Assembly: GCA_902781215.1 (NCBI GenBank)
Contig: CACZIO010000005.1
Coordinates: 33,847-97,846, forward strand
Reading direction: 5' to 3'
DNA length: 64,000 bases
Origin: an uncultured Lachnospiraceae bacterium
GTDB taxonomy: Bacteria > Bacillota > Clostridia > Lachnospirales > Lachnospiraceae
This document shows positions 43,960 through 52,569 of this stretch, in pieces. Within the stretch, counting starts at the first letter, position 1. Every line of letters begins with the position of its first letter. A program made the translations under genes and the position numbers. Under the pieces are notes generated by a model. It was not told the DNA's origin. It did no database searches and saw only the letters and a list, made by a program, of their open reading frames with translations.

Positions 43960-45414
43960 ATGGAATACAGGATCGAACATGATTCCATGGGAGAAGTGAA
44001 GGTACCGGCAGACAAGTACTGGGCGGCGCAGACGGAGCGCAGCCATGAGAATTTCCCGATCGGCGTCGGGATCGAGACCATGCCGGCCGAGATCATCCGG
44101 GCATTCGGAATCCTGAAAAAGGCGGCGGCCCGCGCCAACCACGCGCTGAAGCCGGAGAAGATGACGGACGAAAAGCTGGCGGCCATCTCTCAGGCGGCCG
44201 ATGAGGTCATCGAGGGAAAGCTGATGGACCACTTCCCCCTGGTCGTCTGGCAGACGGGCTCCGGGACCCAGTCCAACATGAACGCCAACGAGGTCATCGC
44301 CAACCGGGCCAATGAGATCGCAGCGGCAGCAGCCGGCGCGGCAGACGGGCAGGCAGGCAATACCGGCGCCGGACAGAAAAGCAGCGCAGCGGCCGGACAG
44401 GCGGCCAGGCTCTGCCATCCCAACGACGACATCAACATGAGCCAGTCCTCCAACGACACCTTCCCGACGGCCATGCACATCTCGGCAGTGACGGCCCTGG
44501 AGGACCGCCTGATCCCCGCGGTGGACAAGCTGATCGCCGCCTTCCGGGTCCTGGAGGAGAAACATGAGGGGATCGTCAAGAGCGGCCGGACCCACCTGCA
44601 GGACGCCGTCCCGATCGCTTTTTCCCAGGAGATCAGCGGCTGGCGCAGCTCCCTGGAGCGGGACGTCGAGCTGGTCAGACTGGCCATGAAGCCCCTTTCC
44701 GAGCTGGCCCTGGGCGGCACCGCCGTCGGCACCGGCCTGAACGCACCGGAGGGCTTCTCCGAGAAGGTCGCGGAGGAGATCTCCGCCCTGACCGGCAAGC
44801 GCTTCGTGACGGCGCCCAACAAGTTCCACGCTCTGACCTCCAAGGATGAGATCGTCTTCGCCCACGGTGCGGTCAAGGCCATGGCCGCGGACATGATGAA
44901 GATCGCCAACGACGTCCGCTGGCTGGCCAGCGGTCCCCGCTGCGGCCTCGGCGAGATCCGAATCCCGGAGAACGAGCCCGGCAGCTCCATCATGCCCGGC
45001 AAGGTCAATCCCACCCAGTGCGAGCAGGTCACCATGGTGGCCGTCCAGGTCATGGGCAACGACGCCGCCATCGGCTTTGCCGCCTCCCAGGGCAATTTCG
45101 AGCTCAACGTCTTCATGCCCGTCATCGCCTACAACTTCCTCCAGTCCGTCCGGCTCCTGTCCGAGTCCATCGGTGCCTTCACGGACAACTGCGTCGTCGG
45201 GATCGAGGCGGACCGCGACAAAATGCACCACAACCTCTATAACTCCCTCATGCTGGTCACCGCCCTCAACCCCTACATCGGCTACGAGAACGCGGCCAAG
45301 ACAGCCAAGCTGGCCTATAAGGAGAACATCTCCCTCAAGGAGGCCTGCGTCCGCCTCGGCTTCCTCACAGCGGACCGCTTCGACGAGGTCTTCCATCCCG
45401 AGGAGATGGTGTAA
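43960..45414 (+). CDS. fumC: Class II fumarate hydratase
   Basis: This 484-residue enzyme hydrates fumarate to malate. It begins YRIEHDSMGEVKVPADKYW; the family signatures GSGTQSNMNANEVIANRA and the catalytic loop GSSIMPGKVNPTQCEQ are intact, as is SSNDTFPTAMH. An insert of about 28 residues rich in Ala, Gly and Gln (near residues 120-150) splits the segment between EVIANRA and the HPNDDIN motif, and explains the excess over 460 residues. The ATG follows GGGAGG. Downstream lies a perfect hairpin of the dispersed repeat family. Confidence 0.95.
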   Translation: MEYRIEHDSMGEVKVPADKYWAAQTERSHENFPIGVGIETMPAEIIRAFGILKKAAARANHALKPEKMTDEKLAAISQAADEVIEGKLMDHFPLVVWQTGSGTQSNMNANEVIANRANEIAAAAAGAADGQAGNTGAGQKSSAAAGQAARLCHPNDDINMSQSSNDTFPTAMHISAVTALEDRLIPAVDKLIAAFRVLEEKHEGIVKSGRTHLQDAVPIAFSQEISGWRSSLERDVELVRLAMKPLSELALGGTAVGTGLNAPEGFSEKVAEEISALTGKRFVTAPNKFHALTSKDEIVFAHGAVKAMAADMMKIANDVRWLASGPRCGLGEIRIPENEPGSSIMPGKVNPTQCEQVTMVAVQVMGNDAAIGFAASQGNFELNVFMPVIAYNFLQSVRLLSESIGAFTDNCVVGIEADRDKMHHNLYNSLMLVTALNPYIGYENAAKTAKLAYKENISLKEACVRLGFLTADRFDEVFHPEEMV

Positions 45415-45417
45415 GGA

Positions 45418-45517
45418 CCACGGGGACGGTTCTCCGGCCCCTTTTCATCGGACCGGGGACCGGCGGGCACAAAGGAAAGGGACCAAAGGGACGGTTCTAT
45501 GGTCCCTTTGGTCCCTT
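45418..45517. repeat. GGGACGGTTCT-family repeat with 16-bp perfect hairpin
   Basis: AAGGGACCAAAGGGAC (45477-45492) and GTCCCTTTGGTCCCTT (45502-45517) form a perfect stem with the loop GGTTCTATG. Another GGGACGGTTCT lies at about 45423. The segment 45463-45483 (GCGGGCACAAAGGAAAGGG) is repeated at 47302. It sits between the convergent fumC and the 46511 gene, with no T-run. Confidence 0.8.
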
Positions 45518-45524
45518 CGGCTGG

Positions 45525-46511
45525 TTAACGAGTGGAATGAGCTGCGTCATCATCCAACAGGGGAGACAGGACCTTGGAGACAGCCAGGCGTTCCTTATCG
45601 TTCAAGTATACGGGATTCAGTGTTTTCTTGGTGTACCTGAGATAGGAGCCCTGGCTTTTTTCCACGAGGAGTGCGGTGAAAAACCGTTCCCAGCTGAAAT
45701 AGAGGCTGCTCTCTATATAGTCCTCCGGAGACTCCAGGATCGCGTTGATATCGGAATCTTTGAGCAGACCGGAGCGCAGGATGATCCACTCAAACGATTC
45801 CGGCAGATAGAGCGCGATCGTATGCCCGGATTCAATGAGACGATGGATCCGCTCCATTTCAGGCCCGAAAGCCGCACCGTCGGCAATGACCAGGATACGC
45901 GTGCCGGCACTTTTTTGCAGAAGGGCATGAATATTGGACTTCCCGTTTGCGGAGACACAGGAAATCCCTTTTTTGTCATAGATATTCCGGAAGAAGGAAT
46001 ATCCGGAATTGGAATCTTCCGCTATAACGAGGGACGGATCCTGATAGACAAGGCTGTCACGGCTGCCGTAGATCCTGTAGAACTCATTATAGGTCTGTTT
46101 TAATCCACCGTATTTTCCTGAAGTCCGGATGCCGTAGATCTCGTCGACACTGTAGGGTAGATTGGCCAGCGGCTCCCGCGATACGATAATGTAGTAATTA
46201 TCCGTGTTCCGGATCGCGGCAGCGAAATCTTCCGAAGCGGTAAACCGGGCAAGCTCATCCATAAAAACAAGGCTGTCATGGATCCCGGCCAGGCGGTTTT
46301 TCCAGTCCATGCCGGTCAGCACGGTACAATTCTTTTCACAGTTCACGGTTGTGCCGCTCTCTGCTCCTGCAGTCGCATATGCGGTGAGCATATCCAGCAG
46401 CGTGGTCTTGCCAGTGGCACTGTCGCCCCGTATCACCGTGATATTGCGGTGTATGGTGAAATCGTATCGGATCCGCTTGTCCTGAACGATGACGCGATAT
46501 TTCCCTTTCAT
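45525..46511 (-). CDS. P-loop ATPase, partner of a DUF4869 protein
   Basis: This 328-residue protein begins KYRVIVQDKRIRYDFTIHRN and has a clear Walker A, RGDSATGKTTLLDML (near residue 30). SLVFMDELARF looks like Walker B. The middle resembles a TOPRIM- or nuclease-like region (TRILVIADGAAFGPEMERIH) and the end is rich in aromatic and charged residues. I do not recognise a named family beyond AAA. It follows the DUF4869 gene on the same strand, across 35-bp tandem repeats, and the two probably work together; the function is unknown. Confidence 0.7.
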   Translation of the reverse strand: MKGKYRVIVQDKRIRYDFTIHRNITVIRGDSATGKTTLLDMLTAYATAGAESGTTVNCEKNCTVLTGMDWKNRLAGIHDSLVFMDELARFTASEDFAAAIRNTDNYYIIVSREPLANLPYSVDEIYGIRTSGKYGGLKQTYNEFYRIYGSRDSLVYQDPSLVIAEDSNSGYSFFRNIYDKKGISCVSANGKSNIHALLQKSAGTRILVIADGAAFGPEMERIHRLIESGHTIALYLPESFEWIILRSGLLKDSDINAILESPEDYIESSLYFSWERFFTALLVEKSQGSYLRYTKKTLNPVYLNDKERLAVSKVLSPLLDDDAAHSTR

Positions 46512-46523
46512 AGCTGTCTGTCC

Positions 46524-46662
46524 CTCAAATCAACATGATCCTCCGATCAACACGATTCTCAAAATCAACATGATCATCTGATCAACATGATTCTCAAAAT
46601 CAACGTGATCCTCTGATCAACGCGATTCTCAAAAGCAATATAATCTTCAAATCAACATGACC
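46524..46662. repeat. Four 35-bp tandem repeats between the DUF4869 and ATPase genes
   Basis: Units begin at 46524, 46558, 46593 and 46628, each starting CTCAAAA and containing ATCAACATGATC. The fourth, most diverged unit overlaps the last codons and stop of the DUF4869 gene, so the array seems to have grown out of that gene end. Confidence 0.85.
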
Positions 46663-47087
46663 GCAGCATCCACATACTCGCGGAAAGTATGCACGACCTG
46701 ATCGGTATTCAGGATGTGGATCGCAAACGGCTCCTGATCGAACTTCATGATGTTGTGCAGGGTGATGGTCAGGTCCTTGTTTTCCGCAATTTTCAGGATC
46801 CATTTTGCACAGTTGTCACCACAGGCGGAGGCATTAAAAATGCTGCCGCTATTGTCGTGTGCCATCAGGATCAGGGTCTTTACGCCCCCTGACAGCTCCC
46901 GCGGTGAAATGGCCCCCAGCACCGGGCTGTCGATCAGCCGGGGGCCGACCACAGTGGACTTGTCCACATCCCGGATCATTTCCGCAGACAGACTGTCCGT
47001 GATCCATTCATCTTCGTACTGATGCAGGAAGTAGAGGGGGGGATTGTAGATCTCACCATCCAGGTTGCCAAAATGTATGTGCAGCAT
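46647..47087 (-). CDS. DUF4869 family protein
   Basis: The 146-residue protein matches DUF4869: MLHIHFGNLDGEIYNPPLYF at the start, DEWITDSLSAEMIRDVDKST, then IDSPVLGAISPRELSGGVKT and LILMAHDNSG. The family is of unknown function and is found mostly in Clostridia, where it often accompanies an ATPase. A conserved Gly/Asn/Cys segment (SACGDNCAKWILKI) could form a site. The ATG is preceded by GGAGCG. It is followed by the P-loop ATPase gene. Confidence 0.82.
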   Translation of the reverse strand: MLHIHFGNLDGEIYNPPLYFLHQYEDEWITDSLSAEMIRDVDKSTVVGPRLIDSPVLGAISPRELSGGVKTLILMAHDNSGSIFNASACGDNCAKWILKIAENKDLTITLHNIMKFDQEPFAIHILNTDQVVHTFREYVDAAVMLI

Positions 47088-47249
47088 ATCTTTCGCTCCG
47101 TTTTACGAATATCTGACAGCTCAAAAGGCGCCGTTTTCCGACCGCCCGACAGAAGACGACAGGACGACCGCAGCGCCCGGCTGCAGGCCTCATCTGTTTC
47201 CGACACTGCCTTTATCTTAACACATTCTGTACATCACCGGAAATCTCTA

Positions 47250-47400
47250 AAGAGACCACCTGGGACGGTTCTCCCGGTTCTTTTCCGTGGAACGCGGATC
47301 AGCGGGCACAAAGGAAAGGGACTCAGTCCCTGCGGCCCCAGATCCCATAACACCCGCGAACTGCGGGGACCACAGAACCGTCCCCGCGGCTCCCGGAGCG
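47250..47400. repeat. GGGACGGTTCT-family repeat cluster before the trp T-box
   Basis: Copies in both orientations: GGGACGGTTCTCCCGG (about 47262) and AGAACCGTCCCCGCGG (about 47374), plus the 20-mer-like GCGGGCACAAAGGAAAGGG (47302) also found at 45463. No gene is present between 47088 and the promoter at 47445. Confidence 0.75.
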
Positions 47401-47444
47401 ACTCCGCCAGTGCACCTGTATGGTCAAAACCGAAATATAGAACA

Positions 47445-47474
47445 TTGACGCTTCGCCGGAATCTGTGCTACACT
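47445..47474 (+). promoter_or_regulatory. Promoter of the T-box / trpB transcript
   Basis: TTGACG (47445-47450), 18 bp, TACACT (47469-47474), placing the start near 47481, just before the T-box stem I. Confidence 0.6.
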
Positions 47475-47480
47475 GCGTTA

Positions 47481-47868
47481 AACCGTTGAAGAAGAGTGAG
47501 TAAGCAATGACATCCCTTCTCTACAGAGAACTGCAGGTGCTGAGATTGCAGTGTGAAGCGTCTTGCCGAATGGACTTCTGAGGGCGACCTGAAATGCGGC
47601 CCGTGCACTATCCTCTCGCAGGGCACCGCACAGTATGGGAGACGGAGCCTTGAACCTCCGTAAACAAAGTTCAGCATATGTCGGTATGCAGCAGGCTCCA
47701 CACATCGATCAGAAGATGCACGGAGAATATAATCAAGCAAGAAAGCGGCATCCGGACGTATGACAGAGTGGGCGCGAGAGCGTCAAGCCGGGTGGCACCG
47801 CAGGATGAATCGATTTGTTCAGCCTGTCCCAGCAGAAACACTGTATGGGACAGGCTTCTTTATTTTGA
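47481..47868 (+). promoter_or_regulatory. Tryptophan T-box riboswitch
   Basis: The leader contains the T-box core GGGTGGCACCGC at 47790-47801 and a perfect 11-bp terminator AGCCTGTCCCA / TGGGACAGGCT (47821-47831 and 47846-47856) followed by TCTTCTTTATTTT. UGG at 47571-47573 lies in a GAAUGGAC context that fits the specifier loop, and the gene controlled is trpB. Uncharged tRNA-Trp should favour read-through. The leader is longer than most single T-boxes. Confidence 0.9.
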
Positions 47869-47982
47869 GCGAACGGAGTTCGCGAGTCTGTCGGCATGGC
47901 GAATTGCGGATCCGTCCCGCATGCGCAGGCAGGATGACACGCTCCCTTCCCCTGTCCCTCACAAGAAGAAAGAGGTGTAAAA

Positions 47983-49587
47983 ATGGCAGACAAAAAAATC
48001 CCCTACAAGATCTATCTCACAGAAGACGAGATGCCCAACAGCTGGTACAATCTCCGCGCGGACATGAAGAATAAGCCCGCGCCCCTCCTCAATCCCGGCA
48101 CGCTCGAGCCCCTCAAGGCCGAGGAGCTGGCGCCCATCTTCTGCGAAGAGCTGGTCGCCCAGGAGCTGGATGAGACCACCCCCTACATCGAGATCCCCCA
48201 GGAGATCCGTGATTTCTACAAGATGTACCGCCCCTCGCCCCTGGTCCGCGCCTACTGCCTGGAGGAGAAGCTCCAGACCCCCGCGAAGATCTACTACAAG
48301 TTCGAGGGCAACAACACCAGCGGCAGCCACAAGCTCAACTCCGCCATCGCCCAGGCCTACTACGCCAAAAAACAGGGCCTCAAGGGCGTGACGACCGAGA
48401 CCGGTGCCGGCCAGTGGGGCACCGCCCTGTCCATGGCCTGCTCCTACTTCGACCTGGACTGCAAGGTCTTCATGGTCAAGGTCTCCTATGAGCAGAAGCC
48501 CTTCCGCCGCGAAGTCATGCGCACCTACGGCGCCTCCGTCGTGCCGTCTCCCTCCGAGACCACCGAGGTCGGCCGCAGGATCCTGGCCGAGCACCCCGGC
48601 ACGACCGGGAGCCTGGGCTGCGCCATCTCCGAGGCCGTCGAGGTCGCGACCCGGAACCCCGGTTACCGCTACGTTCTGGGCAGCGTCCTCAACCAGGTCC
48701 TCCTCCACCAGTCCGTCATCGGCCTGGAGACCAAGGCTGCGCTCGACAAATACGGCATCAAGCCCGACATGATCATCGGCTGCGCCGGCGGCGGCTCCAA
48801 CCTGGGCGGTCTGATCGCTCCCTTCATGGGCGAGAAACTCCGCGGCGAGGCAGACTACCGCATCATTGCCGTAGAGCCGGCCTCCTGCCCCAGCTTCACC
48901 CGCGGCACCTTCGCCTATGACTTCTGCGACACCGGCATGATCTGCCCGCTCGCCAAGATGTACACCCTGGGCAGCGGTTTCATCCCGTCTCCCAACCACG
49001 CGGGCGGCCTCCGCTTCCACGGCATGAGCACCACCCTGTCCCAGCTCTACCACGACGGCTACATGGAAGCCACCAGCGTCGAGCAGTCCAGCGTCTTCGA
49101 GGCCGCGGAAATGTTCGCCCGCGTCGAAGGCATCCTGCCCGCCCCCGAGAGCTCCCACGCCATCCGCGTCGCCATCGACGAGGCCCTCAAGTGCAAGGAG
49201 ACCGGCGAGGAGAAGACCATCGTCTTCGGCCTGACCGGCACCGGCTACTTCGACCTGGTCGCCTACCAGAAGTACAACGACGGCGAGATGACCGATGAGA
49301 TCCCCACCGACGAGCAGATCGCCGCATCCATCGCCAGAAGGTGGATAAGTAAACCAACCGGATCGGCTCCCGGAAAGAGCTGGCCTATGGGCAAGCTGCG
49401 GTGTAGAGAGGACCCCGGGACAAAGGCCGCAGAACATCATTTTTTGGAACAGGACGACAGAAAACCTGGAATCATGCAGTACCAGTGTGACAGCATTTTC
49501 GGGTTTTCTGTCGACTTTTTTTGTGTGTGTGGGTATAATATAGGCATCAAGCGTATAGAGCCGTATATGACCGTATATATTGCTTGA
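47983..49587 (+). CDS. trpB: Tryptophan synthase beta-like protein (TrpB2) with frameshifted C terminus
   Basis: This is a PLP-dependent TrpB of the second subgroup, which forms tryptophan from indole and serine. It starts KIPYKIYLTEDEMPNSWYN; the PLP lysine is in NNTSGSHKLNSA (near residue 117), and the phosphate loop is CAGGGSNLGG. Residues 1-450 are normal. After IAASIAR the frame changes to WISKPTGSAPGK and runs about 80 codons on, through a strong terminator (49455-49522) and into the next promoter region. In another frame the DNA reads QKVDK then TAA at 49350. A small deletion near 49335 therefore probably removed the natural end (expected near 49352). It is controlled by the T-box. Confidence 0.88.
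   Translation: MADKKIPYKIYLTEDEMPNSWYNLRADMKNKPAPLLNPGTLEPLKAEELAPIFCEELVAQELDETTPYIEIPQEIRDFYKMYRPSPLVRAYCLEEKLQTPAKIYYKFEGNNTSGSHKLNSAIAQAYYAKKQGLKGVTTETGAGQWGTALSMACSYFDLDCKVFMVKVSYEQKPFRREVMRTYGASVVPSPSETTEVGRRILAEHPGTTGSLGCAISEAVEVATRNPGYRYVLGSVLNQVLLHQSVIGLETKAALDKYGIKPDMIIGCAGGGSNLGGLIAPFMGEKLRGEADYRIIAVEPASCPSFTRGTFAYDFCDTGMICPLAKMYTLGSGFIPSPNHAGGLRFHGMSTTLSQLYHDGYMEATSVEQSSVFEAAEMFARVEGILPAPESSHAIRVAIDEALKCKETGEEKTIVFGLTGTGYFDLVAYQKYNDGEMTDEIPTDEQIAASIARRWISKPTGSAPGKSWPMGKLRCREDPGTKAAEHHFLEQDDRKPGIMQYQCDSIFGFSVDFFCVCGYNIGIKRIEPYMTVYIA
49455..49522 (+). terminator. Terminator of trpB
   Basis: CGACAGAAAACC (49455-49466) pairs perfectly with GGTTTTCTGTCG (49502-49513) and is followed by ACTTTTTTT. 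It lies inside the extended trpB frame, which argues that the extension is not the original coding end. Confidence 0.9.
49511..49539 (+). promoter_or_regulatory. Putative promoter upstream of the CGTATA array
   Basis: TCGACT (49511-49516), 17 bp, perfect TATAAT (49534-49539). The expected start near 49546 places the CGTATA array in the 5' untranslated region. Confidence 0.5.
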
Positions 49588-49655
49588 ATCCGTATAAAGT
49601 CGTATAAAAACGTATAAAGGAGTATAACGCCAAAGAAACCGTATAAAGTCGTATA
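49552..49655. repeat. Nine CGTATA motifs at helical spacing
   Basis: CGTATA (once AGTATA) occurs at 49552, 49562, 49572, 49591, 49601, 49611, 49621, 49640 and 49650. The spacings are 10, 10, 19, 10, 10, 10, 19 and 10 bp, so most motifs fall on one face of the helix. The array separates the promoter from the AAA ATPase gene and resembles an iteron-like protein-binding array. Confidence 0.8.
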
Positions 49656-49722
49656 TAGACCGGAGAGATGCAAGAACTGTGCAGTAATGCAGCAGACAGC
49701 CGCGAGGCGGTGGGAGGATAAG

Positions 49723-50763
49723 ATGCAGGGAAATCCCTTTGATATATCGTTTGGGAAAAGTCCGAATGAGACAATAGAGAGAGTGAGGCAGAACCGGGAA
49801 ATCCTGGAGGCTTTTACCACAGACCCGGTAGTACAGCAGATTTTCATGATCACCGGCGTAAGGGGATCGGGCAAAACAGTTCTGATGAATACGATCGCAA
49901 ACTCTCTGGAAGCAGAAAAAGAATGGATCGTAATCCGATTGAACCCGGACAGAGACCTTCTACAATCGATGGGAGCAAAACTGTGCAGTACGAGGTCCAA
50001 TGCTGAGTTGTTCCAAAACGCAAAATTGAATCTGTCACTTTTCGGCTTTGGCATTACCGTGGATGAAGCCCCACCGATTACGGACATAGAGTTTGCCATC
50101 GAAAAAATGATGAAGACGCTGAAAAAGCACCATAAAAAAGTATTGGTGACGATCGATGAAGTTACCAATAACGAGCATGTCAGAGTTTTTTGCAGTGCCT
50201 TTCAGATTCTGATCGGGCAGAATCTGCCGATTTATCTCCTGATGACGGGGCTCTATGAAAACATAGAATCTCTTCAGGATGAACAGAGTCTGACTTTTCT
50301 ATACCGCGCCCCCAAAATACGGATGACGCCTCTCAATATCGGAATGGTTGCAGCCAGATACGCGGAAGTATTTTCCATTCCGCATGAAGAGGCAGTCCGA
50401 ATGGCTGTCCTTACAAAGGGCTATTCCTTTGCGTTCCAGGCGCTGGGATATTCCCGCTGGAGAAACAGAGATTCCATGGACAGGTGTCTGGCGGAGTACC
50501 GGCTGCTGCTGGAGGAATATGTATACGAAAAAATCTGGTCGGAACTGTCTGCCAAAGACAAGCGGATCGCAGACGGTATCGCGCACTGTCCTGATGGAAA
50601 AATTGCCAGTATCAATCAATACCTTGGGCTGAAGCCGGACGAAATCAACCAGTATCGCCGGCGCCTGATCCGCAAGGGAATCGTAAGTGGGGAGGAATAC
50701 GGAAGGCTGCAGTTCACACTGCCCATGTTTGAGGACTTCGTACGCGACCGAATGATAGAGTGA
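49723..50763 (+). CDS. AAA ATPase with C-terminal winged-helix-like region
   Basis: This 346-residue protein has Walker A ITGVRGSGKTVLMNTIA (near residue 45) and Walker B KVLVTIDEVTNN (near residue 140), followed by a sensor-like segment LPIYLLMTGLYENI. The C-terminal 80 residues (IADGIAHCPDGKIASINQYL, then EINQYRRRLIRKGIVSGEEY) look like a winged helix, as in archaeal-type ATPases and ORC/Cdc6-like proteins. The ATG at 49723 follows GGGAGG; an upstream frame from 49687 is less likely. It stands alone, after nine CGTATA motifs that it might bind itself. Function unknown. Confidence 0.8.
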   Translation: MQGNPFDISFGKSPNETIERVRQNREILEAFTTDPVVQQIFMITGVRGSGKTVLMNTIANSLEAEKEWIVIRLNPDRDLLQSMGAKLCSTRSNAELFQNAKLNLSLFGFGITVDEAPPITDIEFAIEKMMKTLKKHHKKVLVTIDEVTNNEHVRVFCSAFQILIGQNLPIYLLMTGLYENIESLQDEQSLTFLYRAPKIRMTPLNIGMVAARYAEVFSIPHEEAVRMAVLTKGYSFAFQALGYSRWRNRDSMDRCLAEYRLLLEEYVYEKIWSELSAKDKRIADGIAHCPDGKIASINQYLGLKPDEINQYRRRLIRKGIVSGEEYGRLQFTLPMFEDFVRDRMIE

Positions 50764-50768
50764 AAAAA

Positions 50769-50810
50769 AGCATCCCGCGGCAGCACATGTCTGCAGCGGG
50801 ATGCTTTTTT
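50769..50810. terminator. Bidirectional terminator
   Basis: AGCATCCCGC (50769-50778) pairs with GCGGGATGCT (50796-50805), followed by TTTTTT on plus and by TTTTTTT on minus. It serves the ATPase gene and the minus-strand sstT unit. Confidence 0.92.
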
Positions 50811-50885
50811 ATCGACGCCTTAGCTGATCTTCCACGAAACAGCCTGGCCTACGGACCAGGGACCAGTGTGACCGGCGACAACTCT

Positions 50886-51125
50886 TCACTGCCCGAACAA
50901 GACCTTCTTCAGGATCAGCGAGCTGATGACCGCCACCAGCACACCGGCGACGAGTGCCACGATCTCGGCCTTCTTCTCCTCCTCAAACTTGGGCTCGAGG
51001 ATCTTGTCGATCAGGAACCAGGTCAGGAAGCCCAGGATGGTCGGAATAATGCCGCAGAAATTGTATCCCAGCAGCAGGAAAATACCATAGACGATGTTGG
51101 TCACATATGCATCAAAATTATTCAT
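50886..51125 (-). CDS. Small two-helix membrane protein
   Basis: This 79-residue hydrophobic protein has two membrane segments (IVYGIFLLLGYNFCGIIPTI and [18 protein letters not shown]) joined by a charged loop (DKILEPKFEEEKKAE). No family is recognised. The ATG follows TTGAGGA, and the gene starts 46 bp after the sstT stop on the same strand, with no terminator between. It may be co-expressed with sstT, possibly as an accessory subunit; that is inference. Confidence 0.65.
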   Translation of the reverse strand: MNNFDAYVTNIVYGIFLLLGYNFCGIIPTILGFLTWFLIDKILEPKFEEEKKAEIVALVAGVLVAVISSLILKKVLFGQ

Positions 51126-51171
51126 AAATCAATATCCTCAAAGTTTAGAACATAATCCTTTCCCGGGTGGT

Positions 51172-52455
51172 TTACCTGCTGTATTTGCCCTTGCGCTTTA
51201 CGGTCTTCCTGCCGCCGAGGAAGGACGGCAGGGGGCGGCCCTGTTTGCGCCACTCAGCATATTCCGCGGTCGCCGCAAAGAGGACGTCGCCGGAGGAGTT
51301 GAGGGCGGTCTCGACGGAATCCTGGACCACGCCGATGATGAAGCCGACGCCGACGACCTGCATGGCGATGTCATTGGAGATGCCGAAGAGCGAGCAGGCC
51401 ATGGGAATGAGCAGGAGGGAGCCGCCGGCCACGCCCGATGCGCCGCAGGCCGCCAGGGCGGAGACCACGGACAGGACGAAGGCGGTGGCAAAGCTCACAT
51501 GGATGCCCATAGTGTTGGCGGCCGCCAGCGTCATGATGGTGATGGTGATCGCCGCACCGTCCATATTGATGGTCGCGCCCAGCGGGATGGAGACGGAGTA
51601 GACGTCCTTGTCCAGACCCAGACGCTCGCAGAGCTCCATGTTGACCGGAATGTTGGCCGCAGAGCTCCTGGTGAAGAAGGCCGTGAAGCCGCTCTCGCGC
51701 AGGCACTTGAAGACCAGGGGGTAGGGATTGGTACGCAGGATGATCCCCACGATGATGGGGTTGATGATCAGGGAGACGGTCAGCATGCAGCCCACCAGGA
51801 GAGCCAGGAGCCTGCCGTAGCCCATGAAGGTGCTGAAGCCGCTGCCCGTGACGGTTCCGAAGACCAGACCGCAGATACCGAAGGGAGCCAGGTTGATGAT
51901 CCAGCGGACACCCTGGGAGACGGCGTCAGAGAGATCGGCGAGGAAGCGCTTGGTCGTGTCGGATGCCGTCTTTTTGAGGCCAGCGCCGAGGATCGCGGAC
52001 CAGAAGAGGATGCCCATATAGTTGGCATTCATGGTCGCCTGGAGCGGGTTGACGATGATGTTCATCAGCAGGTTGTAGAGGACCTCGCCGAGCCCGCCGG
52101 GCGCCGCCTGCTCAACCCCCTCGGAGACCAGGACCAGGGTCTGGGGGAATGCGAAGCTGAAGAGCACCGCGATGAAAGCCGCCAGGAAGGTGGTCAGCAT
52201 ATAGAGAAAGATGACCATGCCGAAGCGGGAGTCCAGCTTGGAGGAGCCCTGGCAGAGAGAACTCATGACCAGGACCGCGACCAGGACCGGTGCGATCGCC
52301 TTGAGGGCGCCGACGAAGAGATCGCCGAAGATGCTGATGAAGGAGGCCTGCGGCACGGCGACGGCCAGGATGGCGCCGACGACGATGCCGATGGCGATCC
52401 GCAGGACCAGACCTGTTTCCGAGTATTTCTGTGCGATGGATTTGAGCGAATTCAT
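51172..52455 (-). CDS. sstT: Serine/threonine:sodium symporter SstT
   Basis: This 427-residue protein of the dicarboxylate/amino acid:cation symporter fold takes up serine and threonine with sodium. It starts MNSLKSIAQKYSETGLVLRI. The serine-rich motif FFTRSSAANIPVNMELCERL, the NMDGAAITITIM segment and the PLGATINMDG loop are intact. About eight membrane helices and two re-entrant loops are expected. The ATG follows AAAGGGG. The C-terminal tail is strongly basic (GGRKTVKRKGKYSR). Confidence 0.94.
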   Translation of the reverse strand: MNSLKSIAQKYSETGLVLRIAIGIVVGAILAVAVPQASFISIFGDLFVGALKAIAPVLVAVLVMSSLCQGSSKLDSRFGMVIFLYMLTTFLAAFIAVLFSFAFPQTLVLVSEGVEQAAPGGLGEVLYNLLMNIIVNPLQATMNANYMGILFWSAILGAGLKKTASDTTKRFLADLSDAVSQGVRWIINLAPFGICGLVFGTVTGSGFSTFMGYGRLLALLVGCMLTVSLIINPIIVGIILRTNPYPLVFKCLRESGFTAFFTRSSAANIPVNMELCERLGLDKDVYSVSIPLGATINMDGAAITITIMTLAAANTMGIHVSFATAFVLSVVSALAACGASGVAGGSLLLIPMACSLFGISNDIAMQVVGVGFIIGVVQDSVETALNSSGDVLFAATAEYAEWRKQGRPLPSFLGGRKTVKRKGKYSR

Positions 52456-52569
52456 AGATACGATCCCCTTTCATAAAAAACGCCAGCCGCGGTGCAGCTG
52501 ACGACTGTGTACATTATAAAGGGCGGCGGCAGATGCGTCAATGCGGCAGGAATGGCCCGAAAAGAACCG

